From Duganella sp. CF402 (GTDB lineage: Bacteria > Pseudomonadota > Gammaproteobacteria > Burkholderiales > Burkholderiaceae_D), in contig NZ_FOBG01000003.1 of assembly GCF_900109645.1 (NCBI RefSeq), positions 1 through 64,000 on the forward strand: 64,000 nt of DNA. The letters are read 5' to 3'. The translations under genes were made by a program, and so were the position numbers. Positions 24,825 to 33,262 of the stretch are shown here, piece after piece; within the stretch, counting starts at the first letter, position 1; each line of letters begins with the position of its first letter. Under the pieces are notes generated by a model. It was given only the letters and a program-made list of their open reading frames with translations. It ran no database searches and had not been told where the DNA came from.

Positions 24825-26753
24825 CTACAGGCTGTTGAGCAGAACCTGCTTCATCTGCTGGCAATGCGTCTGAATCCTGTCCTTGCCCCAATCGGCCGCA
24901 TGTTGAAGCATCAGGTGCTGCTTCACGCTGTCGATCGAATTGGCATAGTAATCCTTCTTCGCCACCGGCGAGAAATTGCTCAAGGCAGAGTTCTTGCTAT
25001 GGCTGATCAGGCACAGGTTGCCGAATGAATGCAGCCACTGGTCATCCAGGATAGCCGCGCCGTCCTTAGGCTGCTGCGGATAGAAGTGCTCGACCGAGCT
25101 GCGGAACGTAAAGTAATAGCCGTCCACCCGCGCATCCGTGGTGCGATGCTGGCGCCACAGTAGGAAGTCGAGATAGTTGAAGACCAGGTTGTGGCGTATC
25201 GCGCCAAACCGCAGGATTTTTTCCAGCGCCCCGTCCAGCTCCGGCCCGCGCTGCGCCTGGCACTTGCCCTTTTTCTCGTAAATGATGTCGCCATAATCCG
25301 CGCCCTCGCCCACCGCCAGGAAACGATCAAACACAAAAGCCTTAGCCACCGACTCCATGTGCTGAAGATAGGCGCCTGCCTCTACCCGATCCGCATGGAA
25401 CAGGTAGTGCAGCGCGGCGTTCAGCCAGTGCTTGTACATCATCGTCGGCGTAGAAACGTGGAATGCCGACAGCAGCATCAGCAACTGGCGGTTGATGTCC
25501 TCCGGCGCAAACGTATGCTCGTAATCGCCCTGGCCATGCCTGCTGCCGGCACGCTCGCGCCACTTGTAGCGGCTGAGGCTCCAGCGGTCCTTGCTCATTT
25601 CCCGCTTGATCACATACTGATCCAGCAGGTATTTGCACTTCAACAGGTTGAAAGCGAATGCCTTCACCTTGTCAATTGCATTCTCAGGCTTTAGCACATA
25701 CTTTTCGAAATGCGCAATCAAGCCCTTGTCATCCAGGCTGACCGGCTCTGTCATGCTCAAGACATGCAGCAGGAAGTTAGGGAAGTTGATGACGGCGTTG
25801 AAACGCTCCGGCGCCTCCTCCTTCTCCTTCGGCCGTTCGGACGGCGGCGTGCCTGCAAGGATAGCGTCGAGCGACATCTCCGTGCCGGTTGACGCTTCCT
25901 GCCTGCACAGCAGCTGGCATAGCTGCCCGAAGTCCCGGTGCGCAAATCCCCCCCAATCGCGCTCGCCAAACAGCGGCCCGCGCAGTTCCGGCTTGAATGC
26001 GGCCTGCACATACTTTTCCATGTCGGCGCAGGCGTCCCAGATCTGCTGGAAACAGTCCTGGCTTTGGGCGCGCTCCTGCGGATCGTGGATATCCTGCAGC
26101 ACGGCTAGCATCCGCGCCTTCAAAACCTCGTGTTTTTCCAGCTGCTCGCCACGGCTGTTCATGATCTCGAAGTAGTGATTCAGGTCCGTATCCGGCGGCA
26201 CCTCGACACGCATGATGTGCACGCACTCAAACAGGTAATCGGCAAACGCGTGCCACTCATCGCCGACCAATTGCGGCAGGATTTTCTGCATCAAGCGGTA
26301 GCCATTCAGGATGGCGGTGTTGACCTCGTCCTTGTCCAGCAATTCCAACGGATCACGCTTGAACCGGCCGTCGAAGATAGCAGCAAAGGTGCTGGCCGAT
26401 TTCGGCCTGCTTGCAAAACAAATATTCAATCGCTTGAACCAGGCAAAGCGCGCCGGATCCTGCCGCCGCAGGCAGGATGCCAGCAAGGACAAGGTGGTCA
26501 GGCGCTGCTGGCCATCAATTGTCTCGTAAATAGTGCGCGGCGTGCCTTCACGCTTGAACACCACCAGGCTGCCGATGTAGTAATTCCGGCGCTCCTCGCC
26601 CGGCTTGGGCATGTAGTCCTTGACGTCCTGGATCAGCTGCGTGATCTCGCCCTCGTCCCACGCGTAGTTACGCTGATACATGGGGATCACGTAGTCGGCA
26701 TCGTCTTCCAGCATCGCCCTGGCCGAATAAGCTTCAATTCTTTTATCGGTCAT
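24825..26753 (-). CDS. DUF262-DUF1524 protein, GmrSD-like nuclease subunit
   Basis: Protein of 642 residues. The N-terminal DUF262 (ParB-like) domain has IPMYQRNYAW (23-32) and IDGQQRLTT (from residue 79), the nucleotide-hydrolysis motifs of GmrS-type proteins. The C-terminus carries a DUF1524 HNH-like nuclease module at about 552-600: VEHFYPQ, HSFGNLCLIS and NSALSNFSPVAKKDY. GmrSD enzymes are type IV restriction systems that cut glucosylated hydroxymethylcytosine DNA, and related proteins act in other anti-phage systems. Its start overlaps the upstream DUF262 gene by 4 bp. A defence role is inferred from family. Confidence 0.85.
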   Translation of the reverse strand: MTDKRIEAYSARAMLEDDADYVIPMYQRNYAWDEGEITQLIQDVKDYMPKPGEERRNYYIGSLVVFKREGTPRTIYETIDGQQRLTTLSLLASCLRRQDPARFAWFKRLNICFASRPKSASTFAAIFDGRFKRDPLELLDKDEVNTAILNGYRLMQKILPQLVGDEWHAFADYLFECVHIMRVEVPPDTDLNHYFEIMNSRGEQLEKHEVLKARMLAVLQDIHDPQERAQSQDCFQQIWDACADMEKYVQAAFKPELRGPLFGERDWGGFAHRDFGQLCQLLCRQEASTGTEMSLDAILAGTPPSERPKEKEEAPERFNAVINFPNFLLHVLSMTEPVSLDDKGLIAHFEKYVLKPENAIDKVKAFAFNLLKCKYLLDQYVIKREMSKDRWSLSRYKWRERAGSRHGQGDYEHTFAPEDINRQLLMLLSAFHVSTPTMMYKHWLNAALHYLFHADRVEAGAYLQHMESVAKAFVFDRFLAVGEGADYGDIIYEKKGKCQAQRGPELDGALEKILRFGAIRHNLVFNYLDFLLWRQHRTTDARVDGYYFTFRSSVEHFYPQQPKDGAAILDDQWLHSFGNLCLISHSKNSALSNFSPVAKKDYYANSIDSVKQHLMLQHAADWGKDRIQTHCQQMKQVLLNSL

Positions 26754-28036
26754 AGGTAGCCCATCTCTTTGAAACGCTTCACAACTTCCCCGGCCTTATC
26801 CCAGCGCTGCTTGTCGATCTGCGGCAGGCTGCAGCTCAAAAACTCGCCAGGATGCACAGCATCCCGCAGGGTTTTGAACAGGTTATTTTCCAGTACATGG
26901 TTATCCATGCTGGCCAGTTGCACCGCCTCGCGTTTAAGGCGCAGACTATAGGCCCAGATGAAAATTTTCTCAACCGCGTGTGACAACCCGGCTGCGCCGA
27001 ATTTGTCCATGTAGTACATCAAAAGGCAGTCGAACATCTGGCGCACGTAAGCATCGCCGGAGCCTTTGCGACCGGGATAGGTATTCAGCATCTTGATGAT
27101 GCCGGCCGCCGATTCCGAGAGCCCGGCTAGTGGCGCCTTGCCGCGAATGCGCGTCATCTTGTCCTGATAGTGGGTCATCATCTCGAAGAAGCGCCGGCCG
27201 TTGATGATGATTTGATCCAGCTGGAATGGGAATTCCGCAGCTTGATGCACCAGCCGTAAAGGCGCCACGTAAGGATGCTGTTCGCTCTTCGACAAGCTCA
27301 CGCCCTTGAACAACAGGATATCGTCCTTGCTGAAATACCGGGCCGGTTCGCCCCTGCACCAACTGCGGACGCGATACAGGTAATGAGCAAACAGTTTTTT
27401 CAGCTCGCCGGTATCCGTGCTTTCCCAGCGCGCCACGCTGGCCGCCATCAAATGGGCATCGGCGTCGTCGAACTCGCGCAAGTGATAGGCCTTGAGCAGG
27501 TCATGGGGATCAAGATCCCTACCACGCGCGTTCTGCGAATCGAAAAACTGGAAGGCTTCCGACACATCATCCAGCTCAAAGGTAACCACTTCACAGCGCG
27601 TGAGCAGGAAATCAGTCAACGCCTCAGTGAAGTCTTCGCGGGCGACGATGCGCATGATCTCGTGGTAGTTTTTGTAAATATTGGCCTTGGAAATCTCGCT
27701 ACTGAACTCCGGCTTGAACATGCCGGCCGCCAGCTCCCGCAAATGCGCGGAGCCGAACTTCTGCGGGTTGTTGAGCAGCGCACGCACTGCCAGCAGGAGA
27801 GTAATGATGCGCTGCTGGCCATCGACGATATTGCGGCCCTTCGCGTCGCGATGAAACACGATCGTTCCAAGACGATAGGATTGCCTGGTCTGGTGGGCCG
27901 CGATATCAGCGAACAGCTGGTTGACGTTCTTGATCGTCCATTTGTACGGACGCTGGTAAGAAGGGATGAACAGCGTCTGGTCACACAACAGTTTCTTAAC
28001 GCTGATAATTTGCCGCAGCGGGCCGACAGCCGCCAT
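26750..28036 (-). CDS. DUF262 protein, partner of the adjacent DUF262-DUF1524 nuclease
   Basis: Protein of 428 residues with an N-terminal DUF262 domain: FIPSYQRPYKW (23-33) and NIVDGQQRIITLLLAVRALL (from residue 69). A conserved FFDSQNARGRDLDPHDLLKAYHLREF stretch matches the family's second block. The C-terminal half is helical and lacks the HNH motifs of its partner. The start is the ATG with AAGGA upstream; an ATG 42 bp earlier is possible. It is the first of two overlapping genes, so the products probably form a complex. Target and trigger are unknown. Confidence 0.83.
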   Translation of the reverse strand: MAAVGPLRQIISVKKLLCDQTLFIPSYQRPYKWTIKNVNQLFADIAAHQTRQSYRLGTIVFHRDAKGRNIVDGQQRIITLLLAVRALLNNPQKFGSAHLRELAAGMFKPEFSSEISKANIYKNYHEIMRIVAREDFTEALTDFLLTRCEVVTFELDDVSEAFQFFDSQNARGRDLDPHDLLKAYHLREFDDADAHLMAASVARWESTDTGELKKLFAHYLYRVRSWCRGEPARYFSKDDILLFKGVSLSKSEQHPYVAPLRLVHQAAEFPFQLDQIIINGRRFFEMMTHYQDKMTRIRGKAPLAGLSESAAGIIKMLNTYPGRKGSGDAYVRQMFDCLLMYYMDKFGAAGLSHAVEKIFIWAYSLRLKREAVQLASMDNHVLENNLFKTLRDAVHPGEFLSCSLPQIDKQRWDKAGEVVKRFKEMGYL

Positions 28037-28078
28037 ACGCCTGATCCTTGGATGCAAAATATTCACCGTAACATACAT

Positions 28079-28099
28079 GGCCGGGCGTGTCACCCGGCC
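28079..28099 (-). terminator. GC hairpin downstream of the efflux operon
   Basis: GGCCGGG (28079-28085) and CCCGGCC (28093-28099) form a perfect 7-bp stem with a 7-nt loop, 14 bp after the stop of the outer-membrane factor gene. It lacks a T tract on the minus strand, so it may work as a weak or Rho-assisted terminator between the efflux operon and the DUF262 pair. Confidence 0.5.
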
Positions 28100-28113
28100 T
28101 TATGCAAAAAGGC

Positions 28114-29538
28114 TTACTTCGTCTCCCAGCCGCCGCCCAGCGCCAGGAACAGCGCGATCTGGTCGGACGCCAGCGCGGCGTCGGAGGCGGCCCAGGCGGC
28201 GTCGGTGGCGGCCAGCGTGCGGTCGGCGTCCAGCACCGACAGGAAATCGGTGCGGCCATACTGGTACAGGCGGTGTGACTGCTCGGAGGCCAGCGCGCTT
28301 TCGTCGCGTGCGGTTTTCAGCGCGGCGTTGCGGTCCAGTTCACGCGCGTAGACGGTCATCGCGCTTTCCACTTCCTTCAGGGCGTTGAGCACCGTGCCGT
28401 CGAAACGCGCCAGCGCGCCGTCGGTGCCGGCTTCCGCTTGCGCGATGCGGCTGCGGGCGGATCCGGTGTCGGGTAGCGTCCACGAGATCAGCGGGCCAAG
28501 GCTCCAGCGGAAGGCGTTGCCGGCGCCGAAGTGATCCAGCAGGCCGGTGCTGCCGACCGAGGCGCCAAGGCTGATGCTCGGATAAAGGTCGGCCGTGGCC
28601 ACGCCGATGCGCGCAGTGGCGCCGGCCAGATTGCGTTCGGCCTGGCGAATGTCGGGACGGCGGCGCAGTAGCGCGGCACCATCGCCGACCGGAATCTGCG
28701 TGGTCAGGCGCGGCGCGGCCTGGCATTGCAGCAAGTGCATATTCATCTCTTGCGGCGTTTTACCGGTCAGCGCGGCGAGGCGGTAATGCGCTACGCGGTG
28801 TTGCGCTTCCAGCGGCGGCAAGGCGGCCTGCAACTGCGCCAGCTGGCTGCGGGCGCGCGCGCCGTCGATGGCGGTACCGCGGCCGGCGCGGGTGCGTTCA
28901 TCGGTCAGCGCGACAAATTTCTGCTGCAGGTCCACGGCTTGCTGGGCGACGGTGATCTGGCGCACCGCCGCGCAAGCGTCGGCGTAGGCGCGCGCGGTGT
29001 CGGCGGCCACCGTCACGCGCACCACGTCCACGCCAGCTTGCGCGGCCTGGGTGTCGGCATTAGCCGCTTCCACCGCTCGGGCGATCTTGCCGAACATGTC
29101 GGCCTGGTACGAGACGCTGACGCCAGCGTCATAGGTGAATTTATCCGGCAGTGCGGTCGGCGAGCCTTTCACCACGCCGGAAGAACGGCCGACGCCAGGC
29201 GCGGCGCTGACGCTCACCTGCGGCTTGCGCTCGTCTTCCACCTGATCCAGAACGGCGCGGGTCCGCGCCAGGTTGGCGGCGGCCACGCGCAGATCGGTGT
29301 TGGCGGCCAGCGCCTGTTCGATCAATTTGTCGAGCACCGGATCGTCGTACAAGCGCCACCAGTGCGCGGGCAAGGGCTCCGGCTTGTAGGCGGTTTCCTG
29401 CACGCCAAGGAAAGGTGCGGCCGCTTCGGGGCGCTTGGCCACGGCCTGCTCCGGCACTTTGTAATTGGGGCCGACCGTGCTGCATGCGGCCATTGAGGCC
29501 AGCAGCGATAGCGCGGCAATGTTCTTGATTGCGTTCAT
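28114..29538 (-). CDS. Outer-membrane efflux lipoprotein (NodT/OprM family)
   Basis: TolC-like outer-membrane channel of 474 residues. It has a lipoprotein signal ending SMAACST, then the family entry VGPNYKVPEQAV. The two OEP repeats show SYQADMFGKIARAVEAANAD and IARAEA-like coiled coils rich in Ala and Gln. The start is the ATG after GGAGGATGCC; the frame is open 12 codons upstream. It closes the five-gene marR-FUSC-DUF1656-HlyD-OMF operon and would carry substrate across the outer membrane. Confidence 0.93.
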   Translation of the reverse strand: MNAIKNIAALSLLASMAACSTVGPNYKVPEQAVAKRPEAAAPFLGVQETAYKPEPLPAHWWRLYDDPVLDKLIEQALAANTDLRVAAANLARTRAVLDQVEDERKPQVSVSAAPGVGRSSGVVKGSPTALPDKFTYDAGVSVSYQADMFGKIARAVEAANADTQAAQAGVDVVRVTVAADTARAYADACAAVRQITVAQQAVDLQQKFVALTDERTRAGRGTAIDGARARSQLAQLQAALPPLEAQHRVAHYRLAALTGKTPQEMNMHLLQCQAAPRLTTQIPVGDGAALLRRRPDIRQAERNLAGATARIGVATADLYPSISLGASVGSTGLLDHFGAGNAFRWSLGPLISWTLPDTGSARSRIAQAEAGTDGALARFDGTVLNALKEVESAMTVYARELDRNAALKTARDESALASEQSHRLYQYGRTDFLSVLDADRTLAATDAAWAASDAALASDQIALFLALGGGWETK

Positions 29539-29551
29539 GGCATCCTCCGCA

Positions 29552-30430
29552 TTACGAGTGCTTGGTTTGCACATCGACCGTCACGGTCTGGCCGGCGATC
29601 AGTCGCGCACCGGCCGGCAGCGCATCAAGCTTGATGCGTACCGGGATACGCTGCGCCAGCCGCACCCAGTTGAAGGTCGGGTTCACGCTGGACAGCAGGT
29701 TGGCCGAGGTGCTGCGGTCGCGGTCCGCCACGCCGCCGGACAGGCTTTCCACGTGGCCCTTGAGGCGCAGCGATTCACCCATCGGTAGCACCACCACGGC
29801 ATCTCCGACTTGAATCGCGGGCAGCTTGGTCTCTTCGAAATAGCCTTCCACGTAATAGGAGTCGCTATCGATCAGCGCCATCACGGCGCGGCCGGCGCTG
29901 ACGTAGGAACCGGCGCGCAGGTCGAGGTTGGAGATGGTGCCATTCACCGGCGACACCACGCGGGTGCGCTCCAGATTCAGCTTGGCGGTATCGCGCGCCA
30001 CCACGGCTTGCGCCAGCGCGGCACGTAGCTGGTCAACGCGCGACGAGCCCTGCTCCCGCGTTTCGGCCGACACCAGGTCGCGCAGGTCGCTATTGCGGCG
30101 CGACTCCTTGATCGCTTGTTCCAGCGTGGCGCGCTGCGCCTGCTCAGCCGCTTCCGCCTGGCGCAAGGCCAGTTCGAAACGCGCGCGGTCGACTTCAAAC
30201 AGCACCTGCCCGGCCTTGACCTGCTGGTTGTCGTGCACCAGCATGGCGGTGACCTGGCCGGTGACGTCCGGCGCCACTTGCACCACGTCGGCCTTCACGC
30301 GGCCGTCGCGGGTCCACGGTTCCACTTCGTAGTGCTGCCACAAGCGCCACGCCAAAGTGGCAGCAATGGCCACCGCGATCATCGTAACGATAAACCGGCC
30401 CGTGGCCAGCAAGGAATTTTTGAGGTTCAT
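29552..30430 (-). CDS. HlyD/AaeA-type membrane fusion protein
   Basis: Periplasmic adaptor of 292 residues anchored by an N-terminal helix (about 13-30). The barrel/lipoyl domain shows WTRDGRVKADVVQVAPDVTG and VHDNQQVKAGQVLFEVD. A short coiled coil (about 85-150) is followed by the second lipoyl half RVVSPVNGTISNLDLRAGS. It links the FUSC inner-membrane pump to the outer-membrane factor. Its start overlaps the DUF1656 gene by 4 bp. By similarity to AaeA it would serve export of aromatic acids or similar toxic compounds. Confidence 0.93.
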   Translation of the reverse strand: MNLKNSLLATGRFIVTMIAVAIAATLAWRLWQHYEVEPWTRDGRVKADVVQVAPDVTGQVTAMLVHDNQQVKAGQVLFEVDRARFELALRQAEAAEQAQRATLEQAIKESRRNSDLRDLVSAETREQGSSRVDQLRAALAQAVVARDTAKLNLERTRVVSPVNGTISNLDLRAGSYVSAGRAVMALIDSDSYYVEGYFEETKLPAIQVGDAVVVLPMGESLRLKGHVESLSGGVADRDRSTSANLLSSVNPTFNWVRLAQRIPVRIKLDALPAGARLIAGQTVTVDVQTKHS

Positions 30431-30639
30431 GATTGGCCCCGATTGGTAATGAAGGTAGAGAAGCTGGCCAGCAAAATAAAGAACAGCGCAAATTCAAACA
30501 GCGCGGGATGCCATACCATGCGGTAGAAGCCGACGCGCATCAGCAGCCGTCCCAGCACGCGCGTGCACACCAGCGCGAGGATGGACAACAGCAGCAAGGT
30601 GGGGACGTATAGTCCGTACAGGCTCAATTCAGCAGTCAC
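30427..30639 (-). CDS. DUF1656 (AaeX-like) small membrane protein
   Basis: Protein of 70 residues with two predicted membrane helices (about 8-27 and 45-63). It contains the family features ELSLYGLYVPTLLLL and VGFYRMVWHPALFEFALFFIL. DUF1656 proteins always accompany FUSC-type pumps, as AaeX does with AaeAB; their exact role is unknown. It overlaps its neighbours by 4 bp on both sides, so the operon is translationally coupled. Confidence 0.92.
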   Translation of the reverse strand: MTAELSLYGLYVPTLLLLSILALVCTRVLGRLLMRVGFYRMVWHPALFEFALFFILLASFSTFITNRGQS

Positions 30640-32702
30640 GATGCAATCTCCGGTTGATAAGCGGCCGCGCGCGGGAACAGGTCGCGGCGCATGCTGGCCA
30701 GTGCGGCGGCGGCCTGGTGGCGCGCTTCACCGGCGCCGGATGCCGCTGCGGCGCACACGGCGCGCAGTGTGGTGTCCAGCTTTTCCAGCAGCGCGGCAGG
30801 CGCCTGGCCGTGTTCATGGCCGCCGCTGCCGAAATGTGCGCCAATGTTTTGCAACAGGGGGCGCAGCGCCACGCCAGCTTGTTCCAGCGTCTGCTGCAAG
30901 CCGCATAGCTGCGCCACGTGCAGGCCGACGCGCAGTTCGCGCAAGCCGTCCACCGCCACCGCTCGCGCTTCCGGCGTTGGATGGGCGATGGCGAGGCGCG
31001 GCATCAGCAGGCCGATACGATCGACCATGCGGGCGGAAATCGTCAGCAGCGGGGCCGAGGCCACCAGTGCGGCCGGCGGCGCAGCTTGCGCCGCTTGCGC
31101 CATTTGCGCTACTTCGCGGCGGGCGGCGCGCAGCATGCGGCGCGCCATCCAGTCGCCGCCCACGGTGCGAATCAGGCTGGTGACGGCGGCGGCGGCGATA
31201 AAGCCGAACAGCTGCGCCACCATGCTGTTCAGGAAGCCCGGGATATCCAGCGTGCCGGTATCCTGCAGCGACAAGGTGCCGGCCACGCCAATCAGGAAGG
31301 CCAGCGAACTGCCCGCCGTGGCGGGACGCGGCATGAACACGCCGCCGATCAGGAACACCGGCGCAATCACCAGCACCAGCATTTCGTAGCTGTGCACCGC
31401 CGGCAGCACGAACATGATGTAGAACGCCGCCACCGGCATCGAGATCACGGTCCATTTGACGAACATGCGGATCAGCGGCACCGGGTTATCCTGCGTGGCG
31501 AAGAAGCAGCAGGCCACGCCGGCCATCATCGGCGCAGCGGCGCCGGACGGCCACGCGGTGAAAATCCAGAACGCGCAGCACAGCAGGATCGTCACCGCCG
31601 CCGCCAGCGCCGAGCGCAATGCCATGCCGTGGTCGCGGTGCAGCACGGCCGGCGTCAGGTGCGGCGTGTAGCCGGCAACGCCGCCCTGCATCACGGTACT
31701 GACGTTGCTGCGCAACTCAAGGCCGTCTTCGCAGGCTTCGATCAGCGCATCCAGACGCTGCGCCAGATTCAGACGCAGGATGGCGCTCCAACCGGCGTTG
31801 GCCGGCAGTTCCGGCGTGAGCTGCGCCAGCGCCGCGCGCAGCTGGGTGGCGCGGGCCGGGTCGGCGTCGCGGCCGGCCTGCACCCAGGCAGCGATATCGT
31901 CCAGCAGCGCGGTCCACGGCGCCAGGCTATCGGGATCGGTTTCGCGCAGCGCGTTCAAACGGTCTTCCACCGCCAGCAGCAGCGGCACCATGATGGCCAG
32001 GCGGTCGTGCAGGCCGTGCACCATGCCGGCGGTCCAGCGCAATTGCGAGGTGTCGAACGGCAGATGGGTCGACATCACGCGCAGTTCGCTGATCTCGCCG
32101 GCCAGCGCCAGGCGGGTGTGCAGCGCTTGCGTCTTGTCGGCGCGGGGCTTGAGCACATCCGCCATCCAGCGCTGCGCATCGGCGATGGCGCGGTCCAGAC
32201 GTCCCAGCAGCGCCGGGCCGACGCCCTGCGGAAACAGCAGCGAGTGCACCACGGTGGCAGACAAAATGCCGATGGTGATTTCTTCCACGCGCGCCAGGCC
32301 GCTGTCGAAAATCGAGGCGGGATCGCTCACCGCCGGGAAGCCGATCAGGCCTGCGGTGTACCCTGCCAGCATGAAGACGTAGGAGCGCGGCGTGCGGTCC
32401 AGCAGCGAGATGTACAGGCAAAGACCTACCCAGCAGGCCAGCGCCAGCGACAGCAGCTCCGGCGCATTGGCCATGCGCGGCACCATGAAAATGGTGGCGG
32501 TACTGCCGATCAGCGTACCGCACACGCGGAACAGCGCCTTGGAGCGCACCGCGCCGGAGAACGGGCTGGCCACGATGTAAGCCGTCATCATGGCCCAGAA
32601 GGGACGCGGCAGGCCGGCCGCCAGCGACACGTACAGCGCCAGCATGGAGGCCATGAAGCATTTGAGCGAGAACAGCATCTCGCTCATCTTGGGCGCGTTC
32701 AT
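30636..32702 (-). CDS. FUSC/AaeB family inner-membrane efflux pump
   Basis: Protein of 688 residues with two blocks of about five to six membrane helices (residues about 12-165 and 355-515), each followed by a soluble cytoplasmic region. This is the duplicated layout of the FUSC (AaeB/YccS) family. The motif GLPRPFWAMMTAYIVASPFSGAVRSKA is characteristic of the first block, and AFWIFTAWPSGAAAPMMAGVACC of the second. It would be the energised pump of the operon. It lies directly after the marR gene with a 4-bp overlap. Confidence 0.93.
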   Translation of the reverse strand: MNAPKMSEMLFSLKCFMASMLALYVSLAAGLPRPFWAMMTAYIVASPFSGAVRSKALFRVCGTLIGSTATIFMVPRMANAPELLSLALACWVGLCLYISLLDRTPRSYVFMLAGYTAGLIGFPAVSDPASIFDSGLARVEEITIGILSATVVHSLLFPQGVGPALLGRLDRAIADAQRWMADVLKPRADKTQALHTRLALAGEISELRVMSTHLPFDTSQLRWTAGMVHGLHDRLAIMVPLLLAVEDRLNALRETDPDSLAPWTALLDDIAAWVQAGRDADPARATQLRAALAQLTPELPANAGWSAILRLNLAQRLDALIEACEDGLELRSNVSTVMQGGVAGYTPHLTPAVLHRDHGMALRSALAAAVTILLCCAFWIFTAWPSGAAAPMMAGVACCFFATQDNPVPLIRMFVKWTVISMPVAAFYIMFVLPAVHSYEMLVLVIAPVFLIGGVFMPRPATAGSSLAFLIGVAGTLSLQDTGTLDIPGFLNSMVAQLFGFIAAAAVTSLIRTVGGDWMARRMLRAARREVAQMAQAAQAAPPAALVASAPLLTISARMVDRIGLLMPRLAIAHPTPEARAVAVDGLRELRVGLHVAQLCGLQQTLEQAGVALRPLLQNIGAHFGSGGHEHGQAPAALLEKLDTTLRAVCAAAASGAGEARHQAAAALASMRRDLFPRAAAYQPEIAS

Positions 32703-33148
32703 GATGCGTTGCGCTCGGCCAGTACCTGGTCAAGCTTCAGCAAAACGCGCACCGTGGCTTCCACATCGGCTTGCGGGATGTCCTTGAACAGGTCGCGGCG
32801 GAATGGCGCCAGCGCTTTTTCAAGGCGGTCGGCCATGCGCTTGCCTTCGGCGGTCAAGGTCAGCGTCTTGGCGCGGCGGTCGCTCGGATCATCCTTGCGC
32901 AGCACCAGTCCCGCCGCCACCAGTTGGTCGATGATGCGTACCAGCGAAGGCGGCTCAATGCCGACAGCGTCCGCCACGATCCCCGGACGCACACCGTCGC
33001 CCAGGCGATGGATCATCAGCACCGGCCACGCGCTGGCGTGGGACAGCTCGAAATCCGCCGTTAGCGCGTCGGCCGCGCCCTTGTAGGCGCGCGCCGAGTG
33101 GATCAGCGTGTGGGTCAGGGTCATCAGGGTTTTGTCGTAGCTGCTCAT
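32699..33148 (-). CDS. MarR-family transcriptional regulator
   Basis: Winged-helix regulator of 149 residues. The DNA-binding region shows GIEPPSLVRIIDQLVAAGLVLRK followed by the wing DPSDRRAKTLTLTAEGKRMADRL. MarR proteins usually repress their own operon and release DNA when they bind phenolic ligands. As first gene of the efflux operon it is the likely local regulator. The promoter should lie between 33149 and 33250, where AT-rich sequence with repeated TTAGNAT-type words (33168-33190) could form its operator. Confidence 0.92.
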   Translation of the reverse strand: MSSYDKTLMTLTHTLIHSARAYKGAADALTADFELSHASAWPVLMIHRLGDGVRPGIVADAVGIEPPSLVRIIDQLVAAGLVLRKDDPSDRRAKTLTLTAEGKRMADRLEKALAPFRRDLFKDIPQADVEATVRVLLKLDQVLAERNAS

Positions 33149-33262
33149 CGCGGACTCGTTTAAATATGCTTAGGATGCTAAATATTAGCATCGAACGAAA
33201 ATCTTTGCTGGGCAGACCTGCGAATTTGCGATATCGTTATTTTTTAAGTATGTTTGATGATT

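Noticed and set aside
24825..28036. DUF262 pair as part of a larger defence island or mobile element
   Set aside because: Neighbours on both sides are ordinary efflux and DUF2058 genes, and no other defence gene, transposase or flanking repeat is visible.
30918..33086. A 722-codon plus-strand frame over FUSC and marR
   Set aside because: Crosses two genuine genes, very rich in Arg, Gln and His, an antisense artefact of GC-rich codon use.
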